In this document: one piece after another, positions 16,773 through 24,985 of the stretch
How positions within the stretch are numbered: position 1 is the first letter of the stretch
Layout: every line of letters begins with the position of its first letter
Assembly (NCBI GenBank): GCA_965206655.1
Contig: CBDBKC010000030.1
Coordinates: 62,001-126,000, forward strand
Reading direction: 5' to 3'
DNA length: 64,000 bases
Source: JAPPLB01 sp965206655
Lineage (GTDB): Bacteria; Acidobacteriota; Terriglobia; Bryobacterales; UBA6623
Translations under genes and position numbers: made by a program
The notes under the pieces: generated by a model
Told to the model about the DNA's origin: nothing
Databases searched by the model: none
What the model saw: only the letters and a program-made list of their open reading frames with translations

Positions 16773-17812
16773 ATGGAGCGACGTCTTTTGGATATGGGTT
16801 TTCCAAAAGGCGTGAAGCGAGACTTTGCGGCGCTGGAGAAGCGGCGCATTGAGGCGGTGCGGCTGGTCGTGAAAGAAGGACTGAGCCAAGCCGAGGCGGC
16901 GCGTAGAGTCCAAGCCGCCCAACAAAGCGTCAGCGGCTGGGTACAGCGTTACCGCGAAGACGGCCGCGCCGGGTTGGCCAAAGCCGGCCGCGCCGGCCGC
17001 AAGCCGTTGCTGAGCACCGCGCAGCTCGCCGAGCTGGAAGGGCTGCTGCTCGAAGGACCCGAAGCGCACGGCTTCCCGACGCCGCTGTGGAGCTGTCCGC
17101 GGGTGGCGCGGTTGATCCGCGACCGTTTCGGGGTGCGCTACCACGAAGGCCACGTCTGGAAGCTGCTGCGGGCACTCCACTGGAGCCCGCAACGGCCGGT
17201 CGGCAAGGCCCGCGAGCGCAACGAGGAAGCGATCCGCGCCTGGAAGAAACAGACCTGGCCCGCCATTAAAAAAAAGCGCAAAAGCAGGGCCGCACGATCG
17301 TCTTCATCGACGAAAGCGGACTGAGCCAGAAGCCACATCGCTGCCGTACTTGGGCGCCGCGCGGGCAGACGCCCGTACTGCAGTTCAACTTCAACTGGAA
17401 GAAGCTCTCGGCGGCGGCCGGAATCACTTTCCACAACTTCTATTTCCGTCTCTATCCCGACGCCATCCGCGGTCCCGAGGTGATCGATTTCCTCAAGGCG
17501 CTGCTGCGCCACATACAACGTCCGTTGCTGATCGTGTGGGATCGCTTGCCGGCGCATCGCAGCGCGTTGGTGCGCGAGTTCATCGCGTTGTCGCAGGGCC
17601 ACATCGAGACCGAGTACTTGCCGGGCTACGCCCCGGAGCTGAATCCGGTGGAATACATCTGGGCCTACTGGAAGCAGCACGAGTTGCTCAACGTCTGCCC
17701 CAACGACTACTGGGAGCTCGACGAGCGGGCACGCACGACCTTGCGCCGCATGCGCCGCAAACGGCGCTTGATCGCCGCCTTTTGGAAGCAATCTTCTTTG
17801 TCGTTCGATTAA
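16773..17812 (+). CDS. IS630-family transposase made by a -1 frameshift
   Basis: The first frame (16773-17324) encodes the helix-turn-helix half (LSQAEAARRVQAAQQSVSGW near 38-57). The DDE half lies in the -1 frame and ends at 17812. They meet at an A8 run (17268-17275). Slipping back one base there gives KKKAQKQGRTIVFIDESGL, a perfect IS630 catalytic motif (IDES). The later acids lie in LLIVWDRLPAHRS and LPGYAPELNPVEYIW, the D-x-E(35) region of the family. The A_AAA_AAG heptamer sits in the correct phase for programmed -1 frameshifting. The fusion would be about 346 residues. In the second motif, R replaces the N of the usual DN-x-x-xH. Confidence 0.9.
17268..17276 (+). promoter_or_regulatory. 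Slippery A8-G site for -1 ribosomal frameshifting
   Basis: In the zero frame the codons are AAA AAA AAG, containing the classical A_AAA_AAG heptamer (17270-17276). The downstream DDE frame is reached by a -1 shift here. Confidence 0.7.
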
Positions 17813-17834
17813 CTGAATATTATGCGGGACTCAG

Positions 17835-17976
17835 TAGGGAAGGGGGAGGTGATCGACATTGAGCGCGAGGTAAAGCTTGGCGGGGCGCTTCACTCGAAAG
17901 GCGTTCTGATTATCTCGAGCTTCCTGGCGGCGCGCTTTGCCAAGAATCAGCCACTGTCGTTGGCGGCCAGCTTGGT
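17835..17976 (+). pseudogene. Lon-like protease, middle fragment
   Basis: From 17837 the codons read GKGEVIDIEREVKLGG, then HSKGVLIISSFLAARF and QPLSLAASLV. This is the typical central part of the Lon proteolytic domain. The left junction is the IS630 TA duplication and the right junction is the IS1380 insertion at 17977. Both joins keep the frame. Only about 46 residues remain between the two elements. Confidence 0.9.
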
Positions 17977-17981
17977 CTTGG

Positions 17982-19647
17982 CCCGGATTCCCACTTTAGT
18001 TTCGATTCTGCTAACCATCGGGTGGCCTCGGACGCCTTTATTTATGCGGGTTGGAAAGCACTCAAGGCGCTGAGGAGATCAACACCCAATGGGTGAAAAA
18101 GAAAACAAACCGTTCCAGCTAAGCTTCAACGGCTTATTGAAAGTCGATTTCCAAGGATCGCGTGTCACTTCCGACGGCGGGCTGATCCTGGTCCGCGAGC
18201 TGGACGAGCGACTCGGACTCGGGAAGCTGATCGACGAACACCTCAGTGACCCACGGCAAGGCTTGAACAAGAAGTTCCCGCTGGCCGATCTGCTGCGGCA
18301 GTCAGTCTACTCTCGGCTGGCAGGCTACGAGGACCTCAATGACGCCGTCCGAGTGTCGGCTGACCCGACGTTTCGCTTGATCGGCTCGAAGAGGAACTGG
18401 GATCGCGGCGGGGCACTGACCTCGCGACTGCAGAGCTTCGAGACGGAGATGCTGGCGAGCGAGGAGAACTTGCTGGGGCTGATGGCTGTGAACCGCGAGC
18501 TGGTGGCGCAAGCCGAGACGCAAGACGACTCCGAGCGCGTCGTGCTCGACATGGATTCGACCGAAAGCCCTGTCCACGGCCAGCAAGAGGGCAGCGCCTA
18601 CAACGGCCATTTCGAGTCGGTCTGCTACCACCCGCTGTTGTTGTTCAACCAGCATGGGGATTGCCTGGCGGCGAAGCTGCGTCCAGGCAACGTGCACAGC
18701 GCTGAGGACTGGAAGGAGTTGCTGCTGCCCGAGATCAAGCGCCAACAGGCTGTGGGCAAACAGGTCACCTTCCGGGGCGATGCGGCCTTTGCCAAGCCGG
18801 AGATTTATGAGTTTTCGGAGGAACGCGGAGTGCAGTACGCCATTCGCATTCCGGCCAACAAGAGCTTGGAATTGGCGATCGAAGACATCTTGTTTCGCCC
18901 GCCGGGCAGGCCGGGTCGCAAGCCCTTGGTGCGCTACAAGAGCTTCCGCTATCAGGCGGAGAGTTGGTCCAAGCCGCGACGCATCGTGGCCAAGGTCGAG
19001 CATCATCTCGGTGAGCTGTTCCCGCGGGTCGGATTTATCGTGACCAACATGAGCTTGCCAAGCCGGTCGGTGGTGCGCTTCTACAACAAGCGCGGCACGG
19101 CCGAGCAATGGATTAAAGAAGGCAAACAGGCCACGCACTGGACGCGGCTTTCGTGCCATCGCTTTCGGGCCAACGAAGTGCGACTGCAACTCAGCGTGCT
19201 GGCCTACAACCTGGGCAACTTGTGGCGGCGGCTCGGACTGCCGAACAGGATCAAGAGTTGGTCGCTCACGAGCTTGCAGCAGCGGCTGATGAAGACCGGC
19301 GGCCGGCTGGTCAAGCACGCGCGCTACTACTGGTTGCTGCTGGCCGAGGGGCATCTGAACCGGCGGCTGTTCGGTGACATGCTGCACAGGATCTGGGCGC
19401 TGCCGCTGCCGAGCGGGTAGCGTTACCTGGACGAGGATCAACAGTTTTTAGCTCCGAAAAGGCTTCGCAGGGAGCAGTGTCGGCCGGTGTGCCGTTCAGC
19501 CCGCTCCATCAACGTCTGTGAGCGGACGGACGGGCTTTGGGGCCTGCCGCCGGAGGTGATGTGCAGGGTTCAGCGCGGAAAGACGTGGTCTTCGGGGCAG
19601 CGCGGGTGTATACTTTCACCGTGCCAGGGCCAAAATGGAAATCCTGG
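17982..19647 (+). mobile_element. IS1380-family insertion sequence, copy 1 (1666 bp)
   Basis: The ends are CCCGGATTCCCAC at the left and, read inward from the right, CCAGGATTTCCAT, imperfect inverted repeats. The length equals copy 2 at 58425-60090. The flanking pentamers are CTTGG (17977-17981) and CTTTG (19648-19652), a near-duplication with one mismatch. It sits in the Lon-like gene exactly before the FEQSYGG segment. Confidence 0.9.
18089..19420 (+). CDS. IS1380-family transposase, copy 1
   Basis: The product is 443 residues, complete. An N-terminal region (FQGSRVTSDGGLILVRELDE) precedes the DDE core, with VVLDMDSTESPVHG near 155-168 as the first acid, FRGDAAFAKPEIY near 230 as the second, and YNKRGTAEQWIKEGKQA near 333 supplying the glutamate. 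These are IS1380-family signatures. GAGGAG at 18072-18077 lies 11 bases before the ATG. The encoded protein is identical to copy 2 (58532-59863); the one nucleotide difference I noticed is silent (CTC versus CTG near base 18546). Confidence 0.95.
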   Translation: MGEKENKPFQLSFNGLLKVDFQGSRVTSDGGLILVRELDERLGLGKLIDEHLSDPRQGLNKKFPLADLLRQSVYSRLAGYEDLNDAVRVSADPTFRLIGSKRNWDRGGALTSRLQSFETEMLASEENLLGLMAVNRELVAQAETQDDSERVVLDMDSTESPVHGQQEGSAYNGHFESVCYHPLLLFNQHGDCLAAKLRPGNVHSAEDWKELLLPEIKRQQAVGKQVTFRGDAAFAKPEIYEFSEERGVQYAIRIPANKSLELAIEDILFRPPGRPGRKPLVRYKSFRYQAESWSKPRRIVAKVEHHLGELFPRVGFIVTNMSLPSRSVVRFYNKRGTAEQWIKEGKQATHWTRLSCHRFRANEVRLQLSVLAYNLGNLWRRLGLPNRIKSWSLTSLQQRLMKTGGRLVKHARYYWLLLAEGHLNRRLFGDMLHRIWALPLPSG

Positions 19648-20134
19648 CTTTGAGCAATCGTATGGCGGAGTCGATGGGGATAGCGCGTCGGTCGCCGAGC
19701 TGTGCGCACTGCTGTCAGCGCTTTCCGAGGCGCCGATTCGGCAGAACCTGGCCGTAACCGGATCAGTGAATCAACACGGCCAAGTCCAGCCGATCGGGGG
19801 CGTCAATCAGAAGATCGAGGGCTTCTTTGATGTCTGCTCGGGCCGCGGCTTGAACGGAGAGCAGGGTTGTGTGATCCCGGCGACGAACGTCAAACATCTC
19901 GTCCTCCGTCAAGACGTTTGCGATGCGGTCGAAGCCGGCCGGTTTCGGGTCTACGCGGTGCGCACCATCGACGAAGCACTCACCTTGCTGACGGGTACGC
20001 CCGCCGGTGAGCGTGACGAATCGGGAGAGTATCCCGCCGGCACGGTGAATCAAAGAGTCGAAGCACGCTTGCGGGAACTCATCGACCTTCGAAAGCAATA
20101 CGGCCGAGATGAGAAGGCCGGCGAGAACGAATAA
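19648..20134 (+). pseudogene. Lon-like protease, C-terminal fragment with the catalytic Ser-Lys dyad
   Basis: It reads FEQSYGGVDGDSASVAELCA, with the nucleophile Ser in GDSAS, then VNQKIEGFFDVC with the general-base Lys, and a tail rich in Arg and Glu. These residues place it in the LonB/LonC-like S16 group. It has no start codon of its own near the join and depends on the upstream fragments. The three pieces add up to 1782 + 140 + 487 coding bases (803 codons with stop). Confidence 0.9.
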
Positions 20135-20298
20135 CGCCCAACTCCGGCCGAAACATTTGACCGGTACGACACCACTCTAGGTTGTGGAAGTCAATGATTT
20201 CTTGGTTCGGTGTCACCCATGCCTTGCGGGCTGCATTGTGGTCGGCCTGGGGCAGCAGTTAGTCTAGTAGCGGTCTATCGTCGCAGAAAGGTCAACCC

Positions 20299-21930
20299 AT
20301 GCCTCTTCCCAGAGCCTTGCAGCAAGTGAGCGCCAACAACGTAAGTCGCCGAGCACTGTTTCGTGGAGGCGCCGCGCTTGCCGCGGCCGGCCTCGCACCC
20401 GGAACGCGTTTGGCAGCGGCGCCCGCTGTGTCTTTCGGCAGTGACATGTACCAATCGATCGGTGTTCGACCGGTGATCAACGCGAAAGGCGTATTCACCA
20501 TGCTCAGCGGATCGCTCATGTTGCCGGAATGTCGCCAAGCGATGCAGCAGGCGTCGCGGAGCTTCGTCCACATCGACGAGTTGATGGAGGCGGTCGGCAA
20601 GCGCCTCGCGGAACTTACAGGCGCGGAGTCGGCGATCGTCACCACCGGCTGCGCCGCTGCCCTGGCCCACGCGACCGCCGCCTGCCTGGCTGGTGGTGAT
20701 CCGGAAAAGATTCGCCGCCTGCCGGATATCAGCGGACTCAAGAGCGAGGTCGTCGTCCCGAGCTACTCACGCAACATCTACGACCAGTCGATTCGCATGG
20801 TCGGGCCGAAGATCATCAGTGTCGACGACGAGGCAGAGATGCGTCGCGCAATCAACAGCCGGACCGTGATGGCGATGGTCATCGCCTCGCCCAGAGATCA
20901 AGGTCCCTTGGGCCTGGCGGAAGTCGCTTCGATCGCTCATGAATACGATGTTCCCGTACTCGTAGACGCTGCCGCGGAAGCGCTGACCATCCCCAATGTC
21001 CATCTGAAGCGTGGCGCCGACTTGGTCGCTTACAGCGGTGGCAAAGCGCTGCTAGGTCCGCAGAGCTCCGGCCTACTCATCGGCCGTAAAGAACTCATAC
21101 AGGCTGCCTGGCTGAACAGTGCTCCGCATCACGCCTTCGGACGTCCTATGAAAGTAGCCAAAGAGGACATCATGGGCCTGCTCGCCGCGGTCGAAATGTG
21201 GGCCCGCCGTGACCATGATGCCGAGTGGAAAACCTGGGAGACTTGGCTTGACGAGATCGCGGCGAAAGTCGAGCAGGTGTCCGGTGTCACCACCGAAGTC
21301 CTGCAGCCTGGCGGCCTCTCCAATCAGTCTCCCCAACTGGCGATCCGTTGGGATGGAGAGAAGATGGGGATCACCGGTGATGAGATCTACAAATACCTCT
21401 ACGAGGGGAACCCTCGAATCGTGTTGGCTGCGAGTGCGGGCAACCGCCGAGATCCTTCAAGCAGTTCCGTCAACGTTATGCCTTGGCAACTCCAGCCCGG
21501 TGAAGCGCGAATCGTTGCCTCCGCAATCCATCGTGTTCTCTCCCGGCCGCCAAAGCTGACTCCGCGATCCAAAGCAGCGGGAGCGCCGGCCCGGGTGGGC
21601 GGCCAATGGGACGTAGAGATGAAGTTCGTCCGCATGGTGTCGAAGCATCGCTTCGTCTTGGATCAGGACGAAGAGAGCCTGCTGGGCACTCACCTGGGCG
21701 AAGCCACGCAGGGTGACCTCGCGGGCTGGATCGAGGGCAATGAAATCCAGTTTCGCAGCGCTCATCCTCTAGAGGGAGCGGGCATCCACTTCGAATTCAT
21801 CGGAAAGGTCACGGATGACACGATGAGGGGCGAGGTGGATCTGGGGGAATATGGCTCCGCGACATGGTCGGCCCGACGTCATTCGTACGATGAGGCCGGC
21901 AAGACCATCCGCGGGGTGAAGCATATCTAA
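20299..21930 (+). CDS. Tat-exported PLP-dependent enzyme of the SelA/DgaE-like family
   Basis: The product is 543 residues. A twin-arginine signal (VSRRALFRGG followed by an Ala-rich core, to about residue 42) precedes a fold-type I PLP enzyme. INAKGVFTMLSG near 60, VTTGCAAALAHAT near 114 (phosphate binding), LVDAAAE at 221-227 (D223 to the pyridine nitrogen) and AYSGGKALLGPQ with Schiff-base Lys K249 are all present. This resembles selenocysteine synthase-like enzymes that act as ammonia lyases or aldolases on sugar acids. An extra C-terminal domain of about 120 residues follows the enzyme fold. A PLP enzyme outside the cytoplasm is unusual. A sulfatase gene follows 78 bases later. Confidence 0.82.
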   Translation: MPLPRALQQVSANNVSRRALFRGGAALAAAGLAPGTRLAAAPAVSFGSDMYQSIGVRPVINAKGVFTMLSGSLMLPECRQAMQQASRSFVHIDELMEAVGKRLAELTGAESAIVTTGCAAALAHATAACLAGGDPEKIRRLPDISGLKSEVVVPSYSRNIYDQSIRMVGPKIISVDDEAEMRRAINSRTVMAMVIASPRDQGPLGLAEVASIAHEYDVPVLVDAAAEALTIPNVHLKRGADLVAYSGGKALLGPQSSGLLIGRKELIQAAWLNSAPHHAFGRPMKVAKEDIMGLLAAVEMWARRDHDAEWKTWETWLDEIAAKVEQVSGVTTEVLQPGGLSNQSPQLAIRWDGEKMGITGDEIYKYLYEGNPRIVLAASAGNRRDPSSSSVNVMPWQLQPGEARIVASAIHRVLSRPPKLTPRSKAAGAPARVGGQWDVEMKFVRMVSKHRFVLDQDEESLLGTHLGEATQGDLAGWIEGNEIQFRSAHPLEGAGIHFEFIGKVTDDTMRGEVDLGEYGSATWSARRHSYDEAGKTIRGVKHI

Positions 21931-22008
21931 CCCGTTCGTCACAAGGGTTGGCGGCCGAAGTAGCTCGCCGCTCGTTTTGCGAAACTTTTCCCCGGGACGC
22001 CCAACCGA

Positions 22009-23460
22009 ATGACAAGACCCTTTTTGTTCCCCGCTCTCGTTCTCCTTGTCTTGTCCGCATGTACCCTTGAAACTCCAACTCGCCCCAACATCGTTTTCAT
22101 CTACACCGATGACCAAGCGCCGTGGGCTCTGGGTGCATCCGGCTACGCGCATGCCCGGACTCCAAACATCGACCGCCTCTTCAACGAAGGCGCGTACCTT
22201 GTGAATGCGTTCACGACGACCCCGGTATGCAGTCCTTCGCGCGCCGGCCTGATGGCGAGCCGCTACGGTTCTGAACTCGGCATCACCGAATGGATCCACC
22301 CACGACGCGAACCCGACCTGGGCCTTCACCCCGCCGTTGTCACGTGGCCCGAAGTGCTGCAACAAAACGGCTACGCCACGGGCCTCGTCGGCAAGTGGCA
22401 TCTTGGAGTTCCCGACCGCTACCACCCCACGCAAACCGGGTTTGATTACTTCATGGGCTTTCGGACGGGTGGGACCACGCCGAGCAACCCCACTCTGGAA
22501 CGAGACGGTGAGAGCAGGCAATTCGAAGGGCTTACTCCCGACATACTCACCGACCACGCCATCGAGTTCCTCGACAGCGCAGCCGGGGAAGGGGCAGAGA
22601 GGCCTTTCCTCCTCGCGCTTCACTTCCGCGCACCCCATGCCCGCTGGCTGCCCGTGGCCGATGAGGATTGGGCCCCGTTCGAAACGCTCGACCCCACACT
22701 GCCGCACCCGGACTATCCCAAGCTCGACATCGAGCGTGTTAAGCGCATGACACGCGAGTATCTCGCCAGCGTCAAAAGCGTCGACCGCAACGTCGGACGC
22801 CTGCGTGCCGCGCTCGACGACCGCGGCCAATCCGACAACACCGTCATCATCTTTACCAGCGACCACGGTTACAGCATGGGCCACAACGGCATCTGGCACA
22901 AAGGGAATGGACACTGGGTGCTCACCGAGCCGCCGCCGGCGACCGATACGATTCCGGAAGGCCAGCGCCCCAACATGTACGACAACTCGATTCGCGTTCC
23001 AACGGCTGTTTACTGGCCCGGAACGATTCCGCCCGGCACTCGGGTCACACAAACCATCAGTAATCTCGACTGGTATCCGACACTGGTCGCGATGGCCGGC
23101 GCTGACCTTCCGGCAGGCGAAACGATTCGAGGCCGCGATTTTCTGCCGATCCTCAAGGGTGAATCCCCTACTTGGGACAACGATTTCTACGCCCAATACA
23201 GTACGCACCACCAGTCTCAGACCCACATGCGCATGTACCGCACGCCGGAGTGGAAGTTGATTCGGGACTTTCTCAATGAGGGGCGCGACGAGCTGTATCA
23301 CCTCAGCGAAGACCCCGATGAAACCGACAATCTCATCGCGTCTACGGATGCTGAAGTCAAGGAAGTGATCGCGGAACTCGACGCGGGGATACTGCGCTAC
23401 ATGCGGGAGACGAATGATCCGGTTCTGGCGCAAGCTGAAGCGCGGGTCGCGATTCAGTAG
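22009..23460 (+). CDS. Lipoprotein sulfatase (arylsulfatase family)
   Basis: The product is 483 residues. A lipobox (LSAC, Cys18) follows a hydrophobic signal, so it is probably anchored to a membrane. The sulfatase motif CSPSR (C74) is the site of formylglycine conversion. RPNIVFIYTDDQ near 25-36 supplies the metal aspartates, GKWHLG lies near 126, and FTSDHGYSMGH lies near 284. It hydrolyses sulfate esters, likely on algal or animal polysaccharides. The maturation enzyme is not in the window. It lies directly downstream of the PLP enzyme in the same direction and converges with an oxidoreductase gene. Confidence 0.93.
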   Translation: MTRPFLFPALVLLVLSACTLETPTRPNIVFIYTDDQAPWALGASGYAHARTPNIDRLFNEGAYLVNAFTTTPVCSPSRAGLMASRYGSELGITEWIHPRREPDLGLHPAVVTWPEVLQQNGYATGLVGKWHLGVPDRYHPTQTGFDYFMGFRTGGTTPSNPTLERDGESRQFEGLTPDILTDHAIEFLDSAAGEGAERPFLLALHFRAPHARWLPVADEDWAPFETLDPTLPHPDYPKLDIERVKRMTREYLASVKSVDRNVGRLRAALDDRGQSDNTVIIFTSDHGYSMGHNGIWHKGNGHWVLTEPPPATDTIPEGQRPNMYDNSIRVPTAVYWPGTIPPGTRVTQTISNLDWYPTLVAMAGADLPAGETIRGRDFLPILKGESPTWDNDFYAQYSTHHQSQTHMRMYRTPEWKLIRDFLNEGRDELYHLSEDPDETDNLIASTDAEVKEVIAELDAGILRYMRETNDPVLAQAEARVAIQ

Positions 23461-23466
23461 GCAAGT

Positions 23467-23489
23467 GGCGCCGGCGCGACGGAGGCGCC
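23467..23489. terminator. Possible bidirectional hairpin between convergent genes
   Basis: GGCGCC at 23467-23472 and 23484-23489 can pair across an 11-base loop. There is no T tract, so the terminator call is weak. Confidence 0.3.
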
Positions 23490-23496
23490 TTCCGCT

Positions 23497-24780
23497 TCAG
23501 GCTCCCCGCAGAGTGCTCCAATGTGTCCGGTAGGCTCGCTTGACGTGGAGGTTGGCGTCGGGATCGTTGAGAATGGATTCGGTTTCGGCGTCGAATGCTA
23601 GGTTGCGGCCGGTTCTGGAGACAATGTTGGCGAGGTGGCTGTGGAGGGTGGATAGGTGGCCGACGCCGATGTCGCAGTTCGGTGTCTTTCGTGACTTTAC
23701 GCAGTCGATGAAGTTTTGCATGTGGGGGGTATCGGGGTCGCCGGCGGCCTCGTGGCGGACGAGTTGGCCCTCGCGATCGAAGACTTTGTATCCCCACTTT
23801 CCGTCCCAGCGGCCGATGTGGACTACGCCCTCGGTCCCGTAGACGGCGACAGCATTGCCAACGCCCTGGTGGCCGTAGGGATTCCAGATGCGCATCTCCC
23901 AGATGAGAGCTTTGTCGCCGTAGTCGAAGGTAATGTTCTGAGTGTCGGGGGTTTGCTGGTCGTCGTCGAAGAAGACTTTGCGCCCCATCCCGCTGATCAT
24001 CTTCGGATAGTTTTCGCCAAGAGCCCAGCGGGCGATGTCGATTTGATGGACGCCGTCGTTGCCGGCGTCGCCGGTTCCGAAATGCCAGTGCCAGTGCCAG
24101 TTGTAGTGGAAGTGGTTTTCGTTGAAGGGAATCCAGGGGGCGGGGCCGAGCCAGGTGTCGTAGTCGACGCCTTCGGGGACGGGGCTGTCGTCTTTATGTC
24201 CGATGTCGTCGCGAAGCTGGATGTCCCAGGCTTTCGCCATGAGAACTTCGCCGATGGCGCCGGACTTGACGAAGTCGACGGCTTCAATGGTCGAACGGCG
24301 GCTGCGGGATTGCGTGCCGACTTGGACGATGCGTTTGTTGCGGCGGGCGGCGTCAATCATGAGACGGCCCTCGCGGATGTTGTGGGACACGGGCTTCTCG
24401 ACGTAGACGTCTTTCCCGGCGTCGCAGGCCAGGATGGTGGCCGGGGCGTGCCAGTGGTCGGGTGTGGCGATGACGACAGCGTCGATGTCCGGGTCGTCGA
24501 AGAGGCGCCGCATGTCGTTGGTCTCTTTGGCGCGCGGTTTGCCGGCGTTGGCCATCTCGGCCTGAGCTCGTTCGAGAGAAGCTTGGTCGGCGTCGCAGAT
24601 GTAGGCCACTCGGGCGTCCGGGATGTCGAGGTAGGTGCGGGTGAGTCCGCGGCCCCGCCCGCCGACGCCGATCATGCCGATGTTGACCGTGTCGTTCGGC
24701 GAGGCGGCCTGAGGAGCGGCTTGGCCGGCGGCCGCGGTGGCGAGCGTGGCGCCGAGGAAGTATCGTCTGTTCATGCTCAT
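23497..24780 (-). CDS. Tat-exported Gfo/Idh/MocA-family oxidoreductase
   Basis: The product is 427 residues. A twin-arginine leader (MNRRYFLGATLATAAAG) is followed by the NAD(P)-binding motif IGMIGVGGRGRG near 34-45, then CDADQASLERAQ and VVIATPDHWHAPATILA, EKPVSHNIREGR (the conserved EKP lysine) and HFGTGDAGNDGVHQIDIARW in the substrate domain. Members oxidise or dehydrate sugars and cyclitols. Tat-dependent export of a pre-folded NADP-binding enzyme is common in Planctomycetota and Acidobacteriota. It is divergent from the MFS gene at 24986, with about 200 bases between the starts. Confidence 0.93.
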   Translation of the reverse strand: MSMNRRYFLGATLATAAAGQAAPQAASPNDTVNIGMIGVGGRGRGLTRTYLDIPDARVAYICDADQASLERAQAEMANAGKPRAKETNDMRRLFDDPDIDAVVIATPDHWHAPATILACDAGKDVYVEKPVSHNIREGRLMIDAARRNKRIVQVGTQSRSRRSTIEAVDFVKSGAIGEVLMAKAWDIQLRDDIGHKDDSPVPEGVDYDTWLGPAPWIPFNENHFHYNWHWHWHFGTGDAGNDGVHQIDIARWALGENYPKMISGMGRKVFFDDDQQTPDTQNITFDYGDKALIWEMRIWNPYGHQGVGNAVAVYGTEGVVHIGRWDGKWGYKVFDREGQLVRHEAAGDPDTPHMQNFIDCVKSRKTPNCDIGVGHLSTLHSHLANIVSRTGRNLAFDAETESILNDPDANLHVKRAYRTHWSTLRGA

Positions 24781-24985
24781 GCAGGTTGGCTCCTAGGGGG
24801 TGTTAGTTGGGTTCAGTCTACATGGATGGTGGTTGGGGAGTTTGGGGACATGTTGGCCCTTAGGGATTGGGTGGAGATGAGCGAGCCTGGATCGCGACGA
24901 CTCGCGACCCGGCAAGGCGGGGGCCTTACGCCACTTCGCGTTGGCTGTGGTAGCATCTCTAAACCTTCGGGCTTAGGAGATTGGG

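Larger units (their letters stand above)
16739..17834 (+). mobile_element. IS630-family insertion sequence, 1096 bp
   Basis: Perfect 18-bp inverted repeats (CTGAGTCCCGCATAATAT at 16739-16756 and its complement at 17817-17834) are flanked by TA on both sides, the known target duplication of IS630/Tc1-type elements. It holds one transposase encoded in two overlapping frames. Removing it with one TA rejoins the Lon-like gene in frame. Confidence 0.94.

Noticed and set aside
17822..18073. Independent small gene of 83 codons between the IS630 and IS1380 elements
   Set aside because: Its sequence is the central segment of the Lon-like protease (HSKGVLIISSF) followed by IS DNA, so it is a gene fragment.
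18302..19441. 379-codon antisense frame inside each IS1380 copy
   Set aside because: It is the mirror of the transposase gene in both copies. It is conserved only because the copies are nearly identical.
21769..23433. 554-codon leftward frame opposite the first sulfatase gene
   Set aside because: It is antisense to a sulfatase with all motifs intact and shows no recognisable domain of its own.
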